Shown here: piece after piece, positions 1 through 5,897 of the stretch
Position numbering within the stretch: the first letter of the stretch is position 1
How the letters are laid out: every line of letters begins with the position of its first letter
Origin: Candidatus Sifarchaeum subterraneum
GTDB taxonomy: Archaea; Asgardarchaeota; Sifarchaeia; Sifarchaeales; Sifarchaeaceae
Direction of reading: 5' to 3'
DNA: 7,835 bases
Assembly (NCBI GenBank): GCA_016292335.1
Contig: JAECRX010000272.1
Coordinates: 1-7,835 of the forward strand
Made by a program: the position numbers and the translations under genes
Notes under the pieces: generated by a model
What the model saw: the letters and a program-made list of their open reading frames with translations, nothing else
Told to the model about the DNA's origin: nothing
Databases searched by the model: none

Positions 1-28
1 ATTTGAGAATTTCCGACGGTTTTTAAAA

Positions 29-325
29 TTAAGCTTTCAATCTTGCAATTCTTTCGATTATAGGTGCATGAGCTTCTTTGATTGTTCTTTGTCGATTTCA
101 TTTTTTGATGCAAGAGAACCAATTATTTTCCAAAATGTATCTTTTCACAGCTTTTCTTGGTTTAAAATCAAAAATGGTGAGATCGATCTTGAACGTGGTT
201 TTCATCGTTTTGGGTAATGATTTATAAATGATGATGAAAATTCTTAGATTGTAAGTGGTTGTCTGATAACTTTTGAATATGAAATCAGGAGAGAACCACT
301 TGCACGCCTTAAAAGCGATATTCAA
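29..325 (-). pseudogene. Possible decayed coding stretch, family unknown
   Basis: No intact gene lies in positions 1-407. On the minus strand three frames in succession look coding. The first runs from about 325 and includes KTMKTTFKIDLTIFDFKPRK and then AVKRYIL. The second reads KIIGSLASKNEIDKEQSKK. The third reads IKEAHAPIIERIARLKA and stops at 29-31. Joined, they would make a continuous hydrophilic protein end, so one or two frameshifts could have broken an older gene. I do not recognise the family. A 75-codon ORF here (98-325) is probably just the first of these pieces. Chance open frames in AT-rich DNA are a real alternative. Positions 326-407 carry the promoter of the next gene. Confidence 0.25.
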
Positions 326-368
326 TCATTTTAGTCTCCCACCATATGGGTGTTTATCACAATAAAAA

Positions 369-406
369 ATTTAAAACCCATAAATCCATTGATCTCTTTA
401 AGGGGA
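369..406 (+). promoter_or_regulatory. TATA-like box and Shine-Dalgarno of the flavoprotein gene
   Basis: ATTTAAAA at 369-376 resembles an archaeal TATA box. It would place the transcript start near 398, giving a leader of about 15 bases. GGGGA at 402-406 lies seven bases before the ATG at 414 and is a good Shine-Dalgarno. The ribosome site is the firmer of the two calls. Confidence 0.4.
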
Positions 407-413
407 TTTGATA

Positions 414-1283
414 ATGAAAGTTTTAGGACTAGTAGGTTCCTATCGAAAGCTGGGAAATACAGAAATTCTTACAAAGGAAGCTTTGATGACAGCACAAGAA
501 AATGGTGCTGAAGTAGCAATGATTCGCCTTACAGACCTGTCAATTGAACTATGCAAGGGATGCATGGCATGCGTAGTTCGAAACGTTCCATGCAATATCG
601 ATGATGACATGGAATTTCTCATTAGTCAAATGCTAGAAGCTGATGGAATTATTGTAGGGGCCCCAACCTATTTTCTTGGCCCAGCAGGAATAATTAAAAT
701 GATAACTGACAGATATATCCAGATTGCACATCGTTTAGATCAATTCAAAGGAAAGGTTGGAGCTACGATAGCGGTTGCAGGAAGGAACGGATGGGACGGG
801 TTAACGATGCCGCTGCTAAACATGTTTCTCTTAGGAGCACAAATAAAACTTATAAACAGTATGCTTGCATTTGTGCCGGGGCCAGGAGAGATATTGTTAG
901 AACCTTCCTATTTGGCTAAAGCAAGAGAAATTGGATTTTCAATCAGCCAATATCTTCGAAGTTCCCAAAAAGAAGAAATAAACTATTCAGGAGAAAAAGA
1001 AATTTGTCCTAGTTGCTTTTCTAATGTGTTTTATTTCATAGATAAATGGAGGATAGAATGTCCGATCTGCGGCTCGAAGGGATCTGTTGATAAATCAACT
1101 GGAAAAATAGTTTTTGACAATGGGGAAGAAAGCAGAATTGGATTTGAAGCATTTAAAGAACATATTGAAGAATGGGTTATTCCCAGTGCACGTTGGTATA
1201 AGGAAAAACTCAAAGACATTCAACCATTACAAGAGAAATATCAAGAATTCAATCCTTGGGTCTTCCCACCAAAAAAAGATTAA
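414..1283 (+). CDS. Iron-sulfur flavoprotein (Isf-like FMN reductase) with C-terminal zinc ribbon
   Basis: Flavodoxin-fold NAD(P)H/FMN-dependent oxidoreductase, 289 residues, likely cytoplasmic. The N-terminus has the FMN-phosphate loop GSYRKLGNT (residues 8-16), and GAPTYFLGP (82-90) is the second flavin-binding loop. Cysteines 47, 50, 53 and 60 form C-x2-C-x2-C-x6-C, the compact motif that holds a 4Fe-4S cluster in Methanosarcina Isf. After the flavodoxin domain (about 1-180) comes an extra module with CPSC (198-201) and CPIC (216-219), a rubredoxin-like zinc ribbon or second metal site, then a charged tail to 289. Typical Isf proteins are about 190 residues, so roughly 100 residues are added. 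An upstream TTG at 408 is in frame, but ATG 414 fits the Shine-Dalgarno better. The electron donor and acceptor cannot be read from the sequence. The gene is monocistronic and converges on the MFS gene. Confidence 0.85.
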   Translation: MKVLGLVGSYRKLGNTEILTKEALMTAQENGAEVAMIRLTDLSIELCKGCMACVVRNVPCNIDDDMEFLISQMLEADGIIVGAPTYFLGPAGIIKMITDRYIQIAHRLDQFKGKVGATIAVAGRNGWDGLTMPLLNMFLLGAQIKLINSMLAFVPGPGEILLEPSYLAKAREIGFSISQYLRSSQKEEINYSGEKEICPSCFSNVFYFIDKWRIECPICGSKGSVDKSTGKIVFDNGEESRIGFEAFKEHIEEWVIPSARWYKEKLKDIQPLQEKYQEFNPWVFPPKKD

Positions 1284-1340
1284 AATTATTGATTATCACA
1301 CTTTTTCATGAGCTTTAATTCGAGACAAAACCAAGAAATT

Positions 1341-2504
1341 TCATTTTTTTGGTAAGAAAAGGGTCAATATTGCGGATACAACTGCAAGAACTGCAAGAAT
1401 ATAGAAAGACTGATAAAAGCCTACTAAGTCAATCATTATTCCCATTAATGCAGGAATTACCGATGCAGCTCCCATACCAATACCAAACACAATTCCCAAT
1501 GTTTCGCCCATTTTTTCTTCACCAAGCTCTGCAGCAAATGCAAGCCCAATAGGAAAAGATAGGAAAATGCAAAAACCGATCAAGAAGAGTAAGAGTAAAG
1601 ACATGATAGTAAAGGGCAAGAAAGTAAATAAAAAGATGAAAGGACCAGTAAAAATAAGAGATATGAAAAGAACGTTTTTTCTTCCTAATTTATCGGAAAT
1701 ATATCCACCGATCGGTTGAGCGATTATTCCAGCACTTAGCAATACTCCCGTTAACACTCCTGCTAAGAAAACCGTTAATCCTCTTTCAACAAAGAAGGAA
1801 GGAAGGAAAGTCACGAAACCTCTGTATACACCACCCCTAATTGCCATGACCACGCCAAGAAGGATTATGGGAAGAGTAATAGAACCAAAAATAAATTTTT
1901 TCTTTTGATTTTTTTTGATATTGGGTTCTTGAAGAATAAGCCAACTAGCGACAGCGACCACAACGGCGGGAATAACAGTAAATACCAATCCCAGACGCCA
2001 ATCAATATTATACTTGCCAAAAATTGCTAGAAATATTGGTGACACTAAAATTGCCACAAAAATTGGACCTGAGAAATGTCCAAAACTACCACCAACACCA
2101 TGAATTCCCAAGGCCTTCCCTTTCTTATCACCAAAATGATAAGAAATAAAAATTACTCCCATGGCATGATATGTACTCATGCCTATTCCCGCTAGGAAAC
2201 AAAGAATAAGGAAGATTACAAAATTTGGTGCAGTTCCAAGAAGAGAAATACTGGCCCCAAAAAGCAACATACCACCAACCAAGATTAATTTTCTTTGATC
2301 TTTAGTATCTGCAAGATTGCCCATTACAGGCTGTAGAATTGATCCTGTTATTAAGATAAGTGTAAATGCAAGTCCTGCTTCGAAATAAGTGAGATTGAAT
2401 AATGGAATTATGAGTGGAATTAAAGCTGGAAGGATCATACCGTAAGCATCATTAAGATAATGAGCGGCTGTACACGTTAACAACGTTTTATTTTTCTCTT
2501 TCAA
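1341..2504 (-). CDS. MFS transporter, fosmidomycin-resistance (FSR)-like
   Basis: Major facilitator superfamily permease, 387 residues, with hydrophobic segments consistent with 12 transmembrane helices. TM1 carries AHYLNDAYGMILPALIPL (14-31), resembling the H-x2-(N/D)D-x-Y-x3-LPAL-x-PL signature of FSR-type efflux proteins. Motif A-like loops occur in both halves: GNLADTKDQRKL (62-73) and GGYISDKLGRKNVL (266-279). A basic central loop, NIKKNQKKKF (195-204), separates the halves. No in-frame ATG or GTG lies between the upstream TAA and TTG 2504, and the next internal ATG (residue 23) would cut TM1, so TTG is taken as the start. It is last in the run after the PurM-like gene and is preceded by a structured leader. 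Substrate unknown; FSR relatives mostly export drugs or metabolites, but some MFS relatives import. Confidence 0.8.
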   Translation of the reverse strand: MKEKNKTLLTCTAAHYLNDAYGMILPALIPLIIPLFNLTYFEAGLAFTLILITGSILQPVMGNLADTKDQRKLILVGGMLLFGASISLLGTAPNFVIFLILCFLAGIGMSTYHAMGVIFISYHFGDKKGKALGIHGVGGSFGHFSGPIFVAILVSPIFLAIFGKYNIDWRLGLVFTVIPAVVVAVASWLILQEPNIKKNQKKKFIFGSITLPIILLGVVMAIRGGVYRGFVTFLPSFFVERGLTVFLAGVLTGVLLSAGIIAQPIGGYISDKLGRKNVLFISLIFTGPFIFLFTFLPFTIMSLLLLFLIGFCIFLSFPIGLAFAAELGEEKMGETLGIVFGIGMGAASVIPALMGIMIDLVGFYQSFYILAVLAVVSAILTLFLPKK

Positions 2505-2641
2505 TGTATCATTACACCATCCCTCCGCAGGAAAGCACCCCCTTTAAAGGGCGAGAGAAACTGCGGCATACATAATTTGCTCCTCTCAAAAGAGAGGGTA
2601 CTCGGAAGCTCTCTAACTCATCGGTTGGTAGTTTCCTTTTT
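2505..2641 (-). promoter_or_regulatory. Structured, GC-rich leader of the MFS gene; riboswitch or attenuator candidate
   Basis: This gap is about 51% GC over 2521-2630, inside AT-rich DNA. Read on the minus strand it holds AGAGAG (2614-2609), CCTCTC (2597-2592), loop TTTT, GAGAGG (2587-2582) and CTCTC (2557-2553). These can pair as 1:2 plus 3:4, or as 2:3, and exclude each other. Next, CCGCAG (2566-2561) pairs with CTGCGG (2530-2525) around the 12-base palindrome CCCTTTAAAGGG (2551-2540). CTGCGG overlaps the Shine-Dalgarno GGAGGG (2526-2521), so forming that stem would partly hide the ribosome site. I could not match it to a known riboswitch class. On the plus strand the same DNA ends in a T-run (2637-2643), so an oppositely transcribed small RNA is an alternative. 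Confidence 0.45.
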
Positions 2642-3667
2642 TTATCGTGTTTCTTCATAAAATAGTTTCGCGTAGGGGTCTTCAGCATAAGATGGGAATT
2701 TCTTTTTAATTCCTTCCTTAGTTAAAAGTACATTTTCGGAAGGATCTTCTATGAATTCCCCAATTACGGCACTTTCAATTTTATTTTCTCTAAGTCGTTT
2801 TCTTGCTTCTTTTACCTTTTCTTGAGGTATTGCAGCAATTAGAGTTCCTGTACTACTGGTCGCTAATGGTTGTATTCCAAAGAAATCCAAAACTTTTGAG
2901 ATCAGAGAGGGAATCAATAATTTTTCTTCATATACAATGAACCCTAAGTTTGAGTTTTTCGCCATTTCTGGGAGGCATGTTGATATTCCTCCTTCAGTGG
3001 CATCATGCATTGCATGGACACCTATATCTGACAATATTGAAGCATCCAGCACACATGATTCTTTAAAAACTTCTTGTTTGAGGTTTAATATTTCATCTTC
3101 AGAAAGTATGTTCCTTAAATCGCCTTCTCTAGCATAAGATATGCTTGCAGCGGTTTCTATTCCAATTCCTTTTGTAACAAGTATTTTATCTCCAGGTTGT
3201 GCATCACCAGGTGTTACAAGTTTATCTTTATCAACAAATCCAATAATTGTGGAACTAGCTATTGGGACGTTTATGCTCGGATAAATACCAGTATGACCAC
3301 CAATCACCGCTATTTCTAAAGAGATACATTCTTTATGGACTTGGGTTGTTATTTCTCTAAGAATTGAACGTGAGATTTGTGGTGGTAAAAGAAGCGTGTA
3401 TAACATCCATTTGGGTTTTGCTCCAAAAAGTGCAACATCACTAGCTGTAAAATGAACAAGAAAATACCCAAAAAATTCAATTGGAACCCCAAGACAGGGA
3501 TCGGTTGATACTATCATATATTTGTCGAAATATTCAATTACACAAGAGTCAAAACCCATTTTAGGTCCGTAAACAACTTTAGGATCAGAATACCCCAAAA
3601 ATGGAAGAATGTCCTTCTCAAATATCCGAGCAGGGATTTTTCCCATTCCAAGTTTTTCCTCATCCAT
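2642..3667 (-). CDS. PurM/AIR-synthase-like protein (HypE/ThiL superfamily), function unknown
   Basis: The 341-residue protein follows the AIR-synthase-related layout of the PurM superfamily, whose members (PurM, SelD, HypE, ThiL) bind ATP and phosphorylate or dehydrate small substrates. It starts GKIPARIFEKDILPFLG (9-25), typical of the uncharacterised PurM-like subgroup rather than true HypE or ThiL. Further landmarks are GFDSCVI (38-44, usually GxDAAV), STDP (54-57), ASDVALFGAKP (75-85), GGHTG (123-127), QPGDKILVTKG (157-167), MHDATEGG (220-227) and STGTLIAA (272-279). The C-terminus lacks HypE's cysteine tail, so a hydrogenase-maturation role is unlikely. A TTG at 3685 is in frame, but it lies within TTGGAGG; the GGAGG (3683-3679) serves ATG 3667 eleven bases on. 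It sits 57 bases after the methyltransferase gene. ThiL also belongs to this fold, so a kinase acting with the ThiN-like neighbour is conceivable but unproven. Confidence 0.75.
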   Translation of the reverse strand: MDEEKLGMGKIPARIFEKDILPFLGYSDPKVVYGPKMGFDSCVIEYFDKYMIVSTDPCLGVPIEFFGYFLVHFTASDVALFGAKPKWMLYTLLLPPQISRSILREITTQVHKECISLEIAVIGGHTGIYPSINVPIASSTIIGFVDKDKLVTPGDAQPGDKILVTKGIGIETAASISYAREGDLRNILSEDEILNLKQEVFKESCVLDASILSDIGVHAMHDATEGGISTCLPEMAKNSNLGFIVYEEKLLIPSLISKVLDFFGIQPLATSSTGTLIAAIPQEKVKEARKRLRENKIESAVIGEFIEDPSENVLLTKEGIKKKFPSYAEDPYAKLFYEETR

Positions 3668-3724
3668 ATATTCACATTCCTCCAATTCTAAAAAAATTAG
3701 CTTAATTAATAAAAGATATTTGTT

Positions 3725-4495
3725 TTATTTCTCTGCCTTCACAGCTAGAAAAACACCAATTTCTTTGAAAAATGGCAATTCTCGGATTTTTCTTTCTATT
3801 TTTTCAATAACTCTTAAATATGCGATTAAGAAACGCGATTGAAAACGAAGTGTAGGAGAATAGACTGCTCCTTTGAATTCTATGTTTTTAAAACCAGTTT
3901 TCCTTAGCAATGTTACTATTTCTTTTGAACTGAAGAATTTTCCAAGCGTGTAAGGAAATATGAGTTGTCGAAGAGGGCGCCGTATTTTAGTTTCAAATCC
4001 CCAAATGCCAGTGGAACATAGCAATCCAAGAATTAAAAGACCATCTTTCGCTAAAACCCTGTAAATTTCTTTCAATATTTTTTCTCGATGTACAGGTGCA
4101 ATAAATTCCAAAGTAGTAACAGAGAGAACAACACTAATAGAATCATTGCTTATCGGAAGGTTTCCCGCATCACTTTGAACCAGAAACCAAGAGTCGAATT
4201 CTTTTAGCTTCACTTTTGCTACATTCATCATTTCGAGTGAGATATCAAGCCCTATGGTGGTGAATCCTCTTTTCAACAATTCGATTAACCATACTCCTGT
4301 GCCAGTTCCTATATCTAATGCAATCATTCTTTTGTATTTCTTCTTTTCCAAAAAACTGAAGATAACTTCTTTTTCCATCCTATCCGCATATGCGCCAAAT
4401 GGGATGGAAAACCATAAGTCATAATACTCAGAAATCTCTTCGAACCCTTTTTTCACTTCAACCGTAAATTCTTTGTTTTCTTGACGCTTATCCAT
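3725..4495 (-). CDS. Class I SAM-dependent methyltransferase
   Basis: A 256-residue Rossmann-fold methyltransferase of the UbiE/Methyltransf_11 type. Motif I is ALDIGTGTGVW (59-69). The acidic end of strand 2 is GLDIS (82-86), motif II is QSDAGNLPI (107-115), and the post-II region is LSVTTLEFI (124-132). KEIYRVLAKDGLLILG (142-157) is the usual helix and strand after it. The basic C-terminal region (about 170-250) probably caps the substrate pocket. The N-terminus YYDLWFSIPFGAY (24-36) is common in small-molecule methyltransferases. The start ATG overlaps the end of the ThiN-like gene by eight bases, so the two are translationally coupled and probably act on the same pathway. The substrate cannot be told; nothing specific points to RNA or protein. 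Confidence 0.8.
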   Translation of the reverse strand: MDKRQENKEFTVEVKKGFEEISEYYDLWFSIPFGAYADRMEKEVIFSFLEKKKYKRMIALDIGTGTGVWLIELLKRGFTTIGLDISLEMMNVAKVKLKEFDSWFLVQSDAGNLPISNDSISVVLSVTTLEFIAPVHREKILKEIYRVLAKDGLLILGLLCSTGIWGFETKIRRPLRQLIFPYTLGKFFSSKEIVTLLRKTGFKNIEFKGAVYSPTLRFQSRFLIAYLRVIEKIERKIRELPFFKEIGVFLAVKAEK

Positions 4496-5048
4496 ATTTT
4501 TCAGCCACCTTTTTCACTTTCTCAGCAAGCTCGCACACCAATTTAGCAAGATCTATAGGATCTTCACCGAACATGATTACCAAAGGCTCAATTCCTACAT
4601 CACCATGGTCAAAAATGGCGTCAGGGACTCTTCCAATAATTTTTAGTTCGTAAGGCACTAGACATTTGTCAAATTTCTCTTCTTCAGGAACCGCAGCAGC
4701 GAATTCAACAATATCTATTCCAAGTTCCTTACAACAATCGACAATCACTGGTGAATACCGTAATGAAATAGTTGTACGCTTTTCCTCGTTTATTCGCATT
4801 GCACTCAATACAACCCTACTCATGAAAGGCGCCCAGCCAAAATCTACCTCTCCACAAGCATTAGGTAACCCTCGGACCTTAATTATCCGGCCTGTTAATC
4901 CGGCAACCATTTTTTCGTCTTTAGCGTCAGGAAAAGCATACACAAAGTTACATCCGACTTCTGGAATTAATAATGAAAGCTCTGGACAGTTTTCTATAAT
5001 GGAAATTGCCCCTCTGAGCTTAGCCAATACATCATCTTTTTTTTCCAT
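4488..5048 (-). CDS. Stand-alone ThiN-domain protein lacking the catalytic His; sensor or repurposed enzyme
   Basis: A 186-residue single-domain protein of the ThiN family, the archaeal-type thiamine-phosphate synthase domain that joins HMP-PP and HET-P. Family landmarks: IIENCPELSLLIPEVG (17-32), NFVYAFPDAK (34-43), GRI (53-55), DFGWAPFMSRVVLSAM (69-84), a SLRYS strand (95-99), VPDAIFDHGDVGIEP (141-155) and MFGEDP (159-164). In characterised ThiN an Arg and a His 21 residues apart are needed for activity, as I recall. Here R54 is present, but the aligned position is F75. The family segment TLPWG is also replaced by CLVPY. It is therefore probably not a working synthase; it may bind thiamine phosphate or a related ligand, as ThiN-type regulators do, but it has no DNA-binding domain of its own. 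It is first in the minus-strand operon and diverges from the S-component gene. Confidence 0.75.
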   Translation of the reverse strand: MEKKDDVLAKLRGAISIIENCPELSLLIPEVGCNFVYAFPDAKDEKMVAGLTGRIIKVRGLPNACGEVDFGWAPFMSRVVLSAMRINEEKRTTISLRYSPVIVDCCKELGIDIVEFAAAVPEEEKFDKCLVPYELKIIGRVPDAIFDHGDVGIEPLVIMFGEDPIDLAKLVCELAEKVKKVAEKYG

Positions 5049-5096
5049 CTATAAGGCACTGTCCTTGCATTTTTGCGTAGGATTCAGTTATCACAA

Positions 5097-5105
5097 AAAT
5101 TTATT
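5097..5105 (-). promoter_or_regulatory. TATA-like box for the ThiN-like operon
   Basis: AATAAATTT on the minus strand would place the transcript start near 5075, about 27 bases before the ATG at 5048. No clear Shine-Dalgarno precedes that ATG. Position and composition are the only support. Confidence 0.3.
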
Positions 5106-5136
5106 GGTTCATTTTCCCATGAATTTAGTCCTTAAA

Positions 5137-5153
5137 CTCTTTTTACAAAAGAG
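5137..5153. repeat. Inverted repeat in the divergent promoter region
   Basis: CTCTTTT-TAC-AAAAGAG is a perfect seven-base inverted repeat between the two divergent genes. It is followed on the plus strand by ATTTTTCG, so it could act as a weak terminator. It could equally be a regulator site shared by both promoters. Confidence 0.35.
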
Positions 5154-5216
5154 ATTTTTCGTTTTAAATAAATATGTCATGACACCATCATATTTTTTGA
5201 GGAAAATTTATGCTTC

Positions 5217-5224
5217 TAAATATA
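5217..5224 (+). promoter_or_regulatory. TATA-like box of the S-component gene
   Basis: TAAATATA lies about 26 bases before 5247, the expected transcript start. That start falls inside the inverted repeat at 5235-5258. The leader would be about 37 bases, with AGGAG at 5271-5275 as ribosome site. Confidence 0.35.
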
Positions 5225-5234
5225 GGGACTTTAG

Positions 5235-5258
5235 AAGTTACCATGAAAATGGTAATTT
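5235..5258 (+). promoter_or_regulatory. Inverted repeat at the transcript start of the S-component gene; operator or hairpin
   Basis: TTACCAT (5238-5244) and ATGGTAA (5249-5255) are perfect complements around GAAA. Three further pairs, one of them G-U, extend the arms to ten. As DNA this is a palindromic operator covering the predicted transcript start. As RNA it is a stem with a GNRA tetraloop just before the Shine-Dalgarno. Either form would let thiamine status control the importer, but no regulator is identified. Confidence 0.4.
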
Positions 5259-5283
5259 TCAAAAAAAAATAGGAGAAGAGAAA

Positions 5284-5802
5284 ATGGAACCTAAGGAAGA
5301 AGAAATAGAAGAACTAACGTCGTCAATGTTATTTTCCTATTTGGCAATTTTTACAGCATTAGTCGCTCTTATGACAGTAGCAGCTATTCCTCTCCCACCT
5401 CCTCTAGCAAATCTCAATCTAGCTCCTTTAGCCATCTATGTTCTGTCAATACTACTGCCAATCCAGTATAGTTTCTTTGTTGTAGCATTTGGATCGGCCT
5501 TGGGTGTATGGTATTTAACTGCGATTTATGGATATCCATTAATCTTTATTCCTGGGATCTTTTTCGTTAGAGGAGTTATGGCAGCGATCGCAAGTGCACT
5601 TAGGAAATATAACGAAATTTTAGCCATGATTGCCGCAGTTATCTGGGAAACTGTAGCTTTCCTCGTGATCGACTATTATCTTTATGGTCCAGCCGCTTTC
5701 ATTGATGTTTTTATAATCATTGATGCCGTATGGATCATACCCGCTATGTATGTTCTCCCTGCAATAAGGCAATTGTTAGGTCGAAAATATATCATAGATT
5801 AA
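5284..5802 (+). CDS. ECF-type transporter substrate-binding (S) component, likely for a vitamin
   Basis: A 172-residue membrane protein with five or six hydrophobic segments. After an acidic tail (1-12) come LFSYLAIFTALVALMTVAAI (16-35), PLPPPLANLNLAPLAIYVLS (36-55), LLPIQYSFFVVAFGSALGVW (58-77), a segment around 84-95, AMIAAVIWETVAFLVIDYYL (114-133) and one around 139-160. Length, the early IPLPPPLANLNLAPL stretch and the alanine- and glycine-rich helices match S components of ECF vitamin transporters (riboflavin, thiamine and precursor families). S components need an EcfA/EcfA'/EcfT energising module; none is in the window, so a shared module elsewhere would be required. The neighbouring ThiN genes make thiamine or its pyrimidine or thiazole precursor the best guess. 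ATG 5284 is chosen because AGGAG stands eight bases upstream; the open frame extends further 5' but overlaps the divergent gene. Confidence 0.65.
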   Translation: MEPKEEEIEELTSSMLFSYLAIFTALVALMTVAAIPLPPPLANLNLAPLAIYVLSILLPIQYSFFVVAFGSALGVWYLTAIYGYPLIFIPGIFFVRGVMAAIASALRKYNEILAMIAAVIWETVAFLVIDYYLYGPAAFIDVFIIIDAVWIIPAMYVLPAIRQLLGRKYIID

Positions 5803-5841
5803 CAAGTGATGGTCTAGTAATCATTTGTCACTTCTTTATAG

Positions 5842-5869
5842 AGGAATTATCACTATTCCTTTTTTTTTT
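5842..5869 (+). terminator. Hairpin plus T-run after the S-component gene
   Basis: AGGAAT (5842-5847) pairs with ATTCCT (5855-5860) over a seven-base loop and is followed by an unbroken T-run to 5869. A second hairpin, nine pairs including one G-U (5802-5810 with 5820-5828), starts right at the stop codon. T-runs alone can terminate in archaea, so the stem may instead protect the 3' end. Confidence 0.6.
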
Positions 5870-5897
5870 CAACGATAAAACGAATCAAACGGATGGC

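Noticed and set aside
2611..2627. Shared element CTAACTCATCGGTTG versus CTAACTGATCGATTG near 7174
   Set aside because: The second copy lies within the ThiN coding end; two mismatches over 15 bases is compatible with chance.
2595..2632. Hammerhead ribozyme or C/D-box RNA from CCGATGAG...CCGAG on the minus strand
   Set aside because: The hammerhead core needs CUGAUGA and GAAA, and C/D boxes need RUGAUGA and CUGA; each is off at invariant bases.
2521..2640. Plus-strand small RNA ending in the T-run near 2637-2643
   Set aside because: No convincing plus-strand promoter outside the MFS coding region; kept only as an alternative to the leader.
2505..2641. TPP riboswitch upstream of the MFS gene
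   Set aside because: CTGCGGAGGGA resembles the 3' end of a TPP aptamer, but the CUGAGA and ACCC...CUGAUC core elements are absent in the right order.
2642..3667. HypE hydrogenase maturation protein or ThiL
   Set aside because: No C-terminal cysteine motif of HypE, the N-terminus matches the uncharacterised PurM-like subgroup, and no hydrogenase genes are nearby.
4666..5283. Plus-strand 206-residue N-terminal extension of the S component
   Set aside because: It is antisense to the ThiN-like gene, and the Shine-Dalgarno and TATA box point to ATG 5284.
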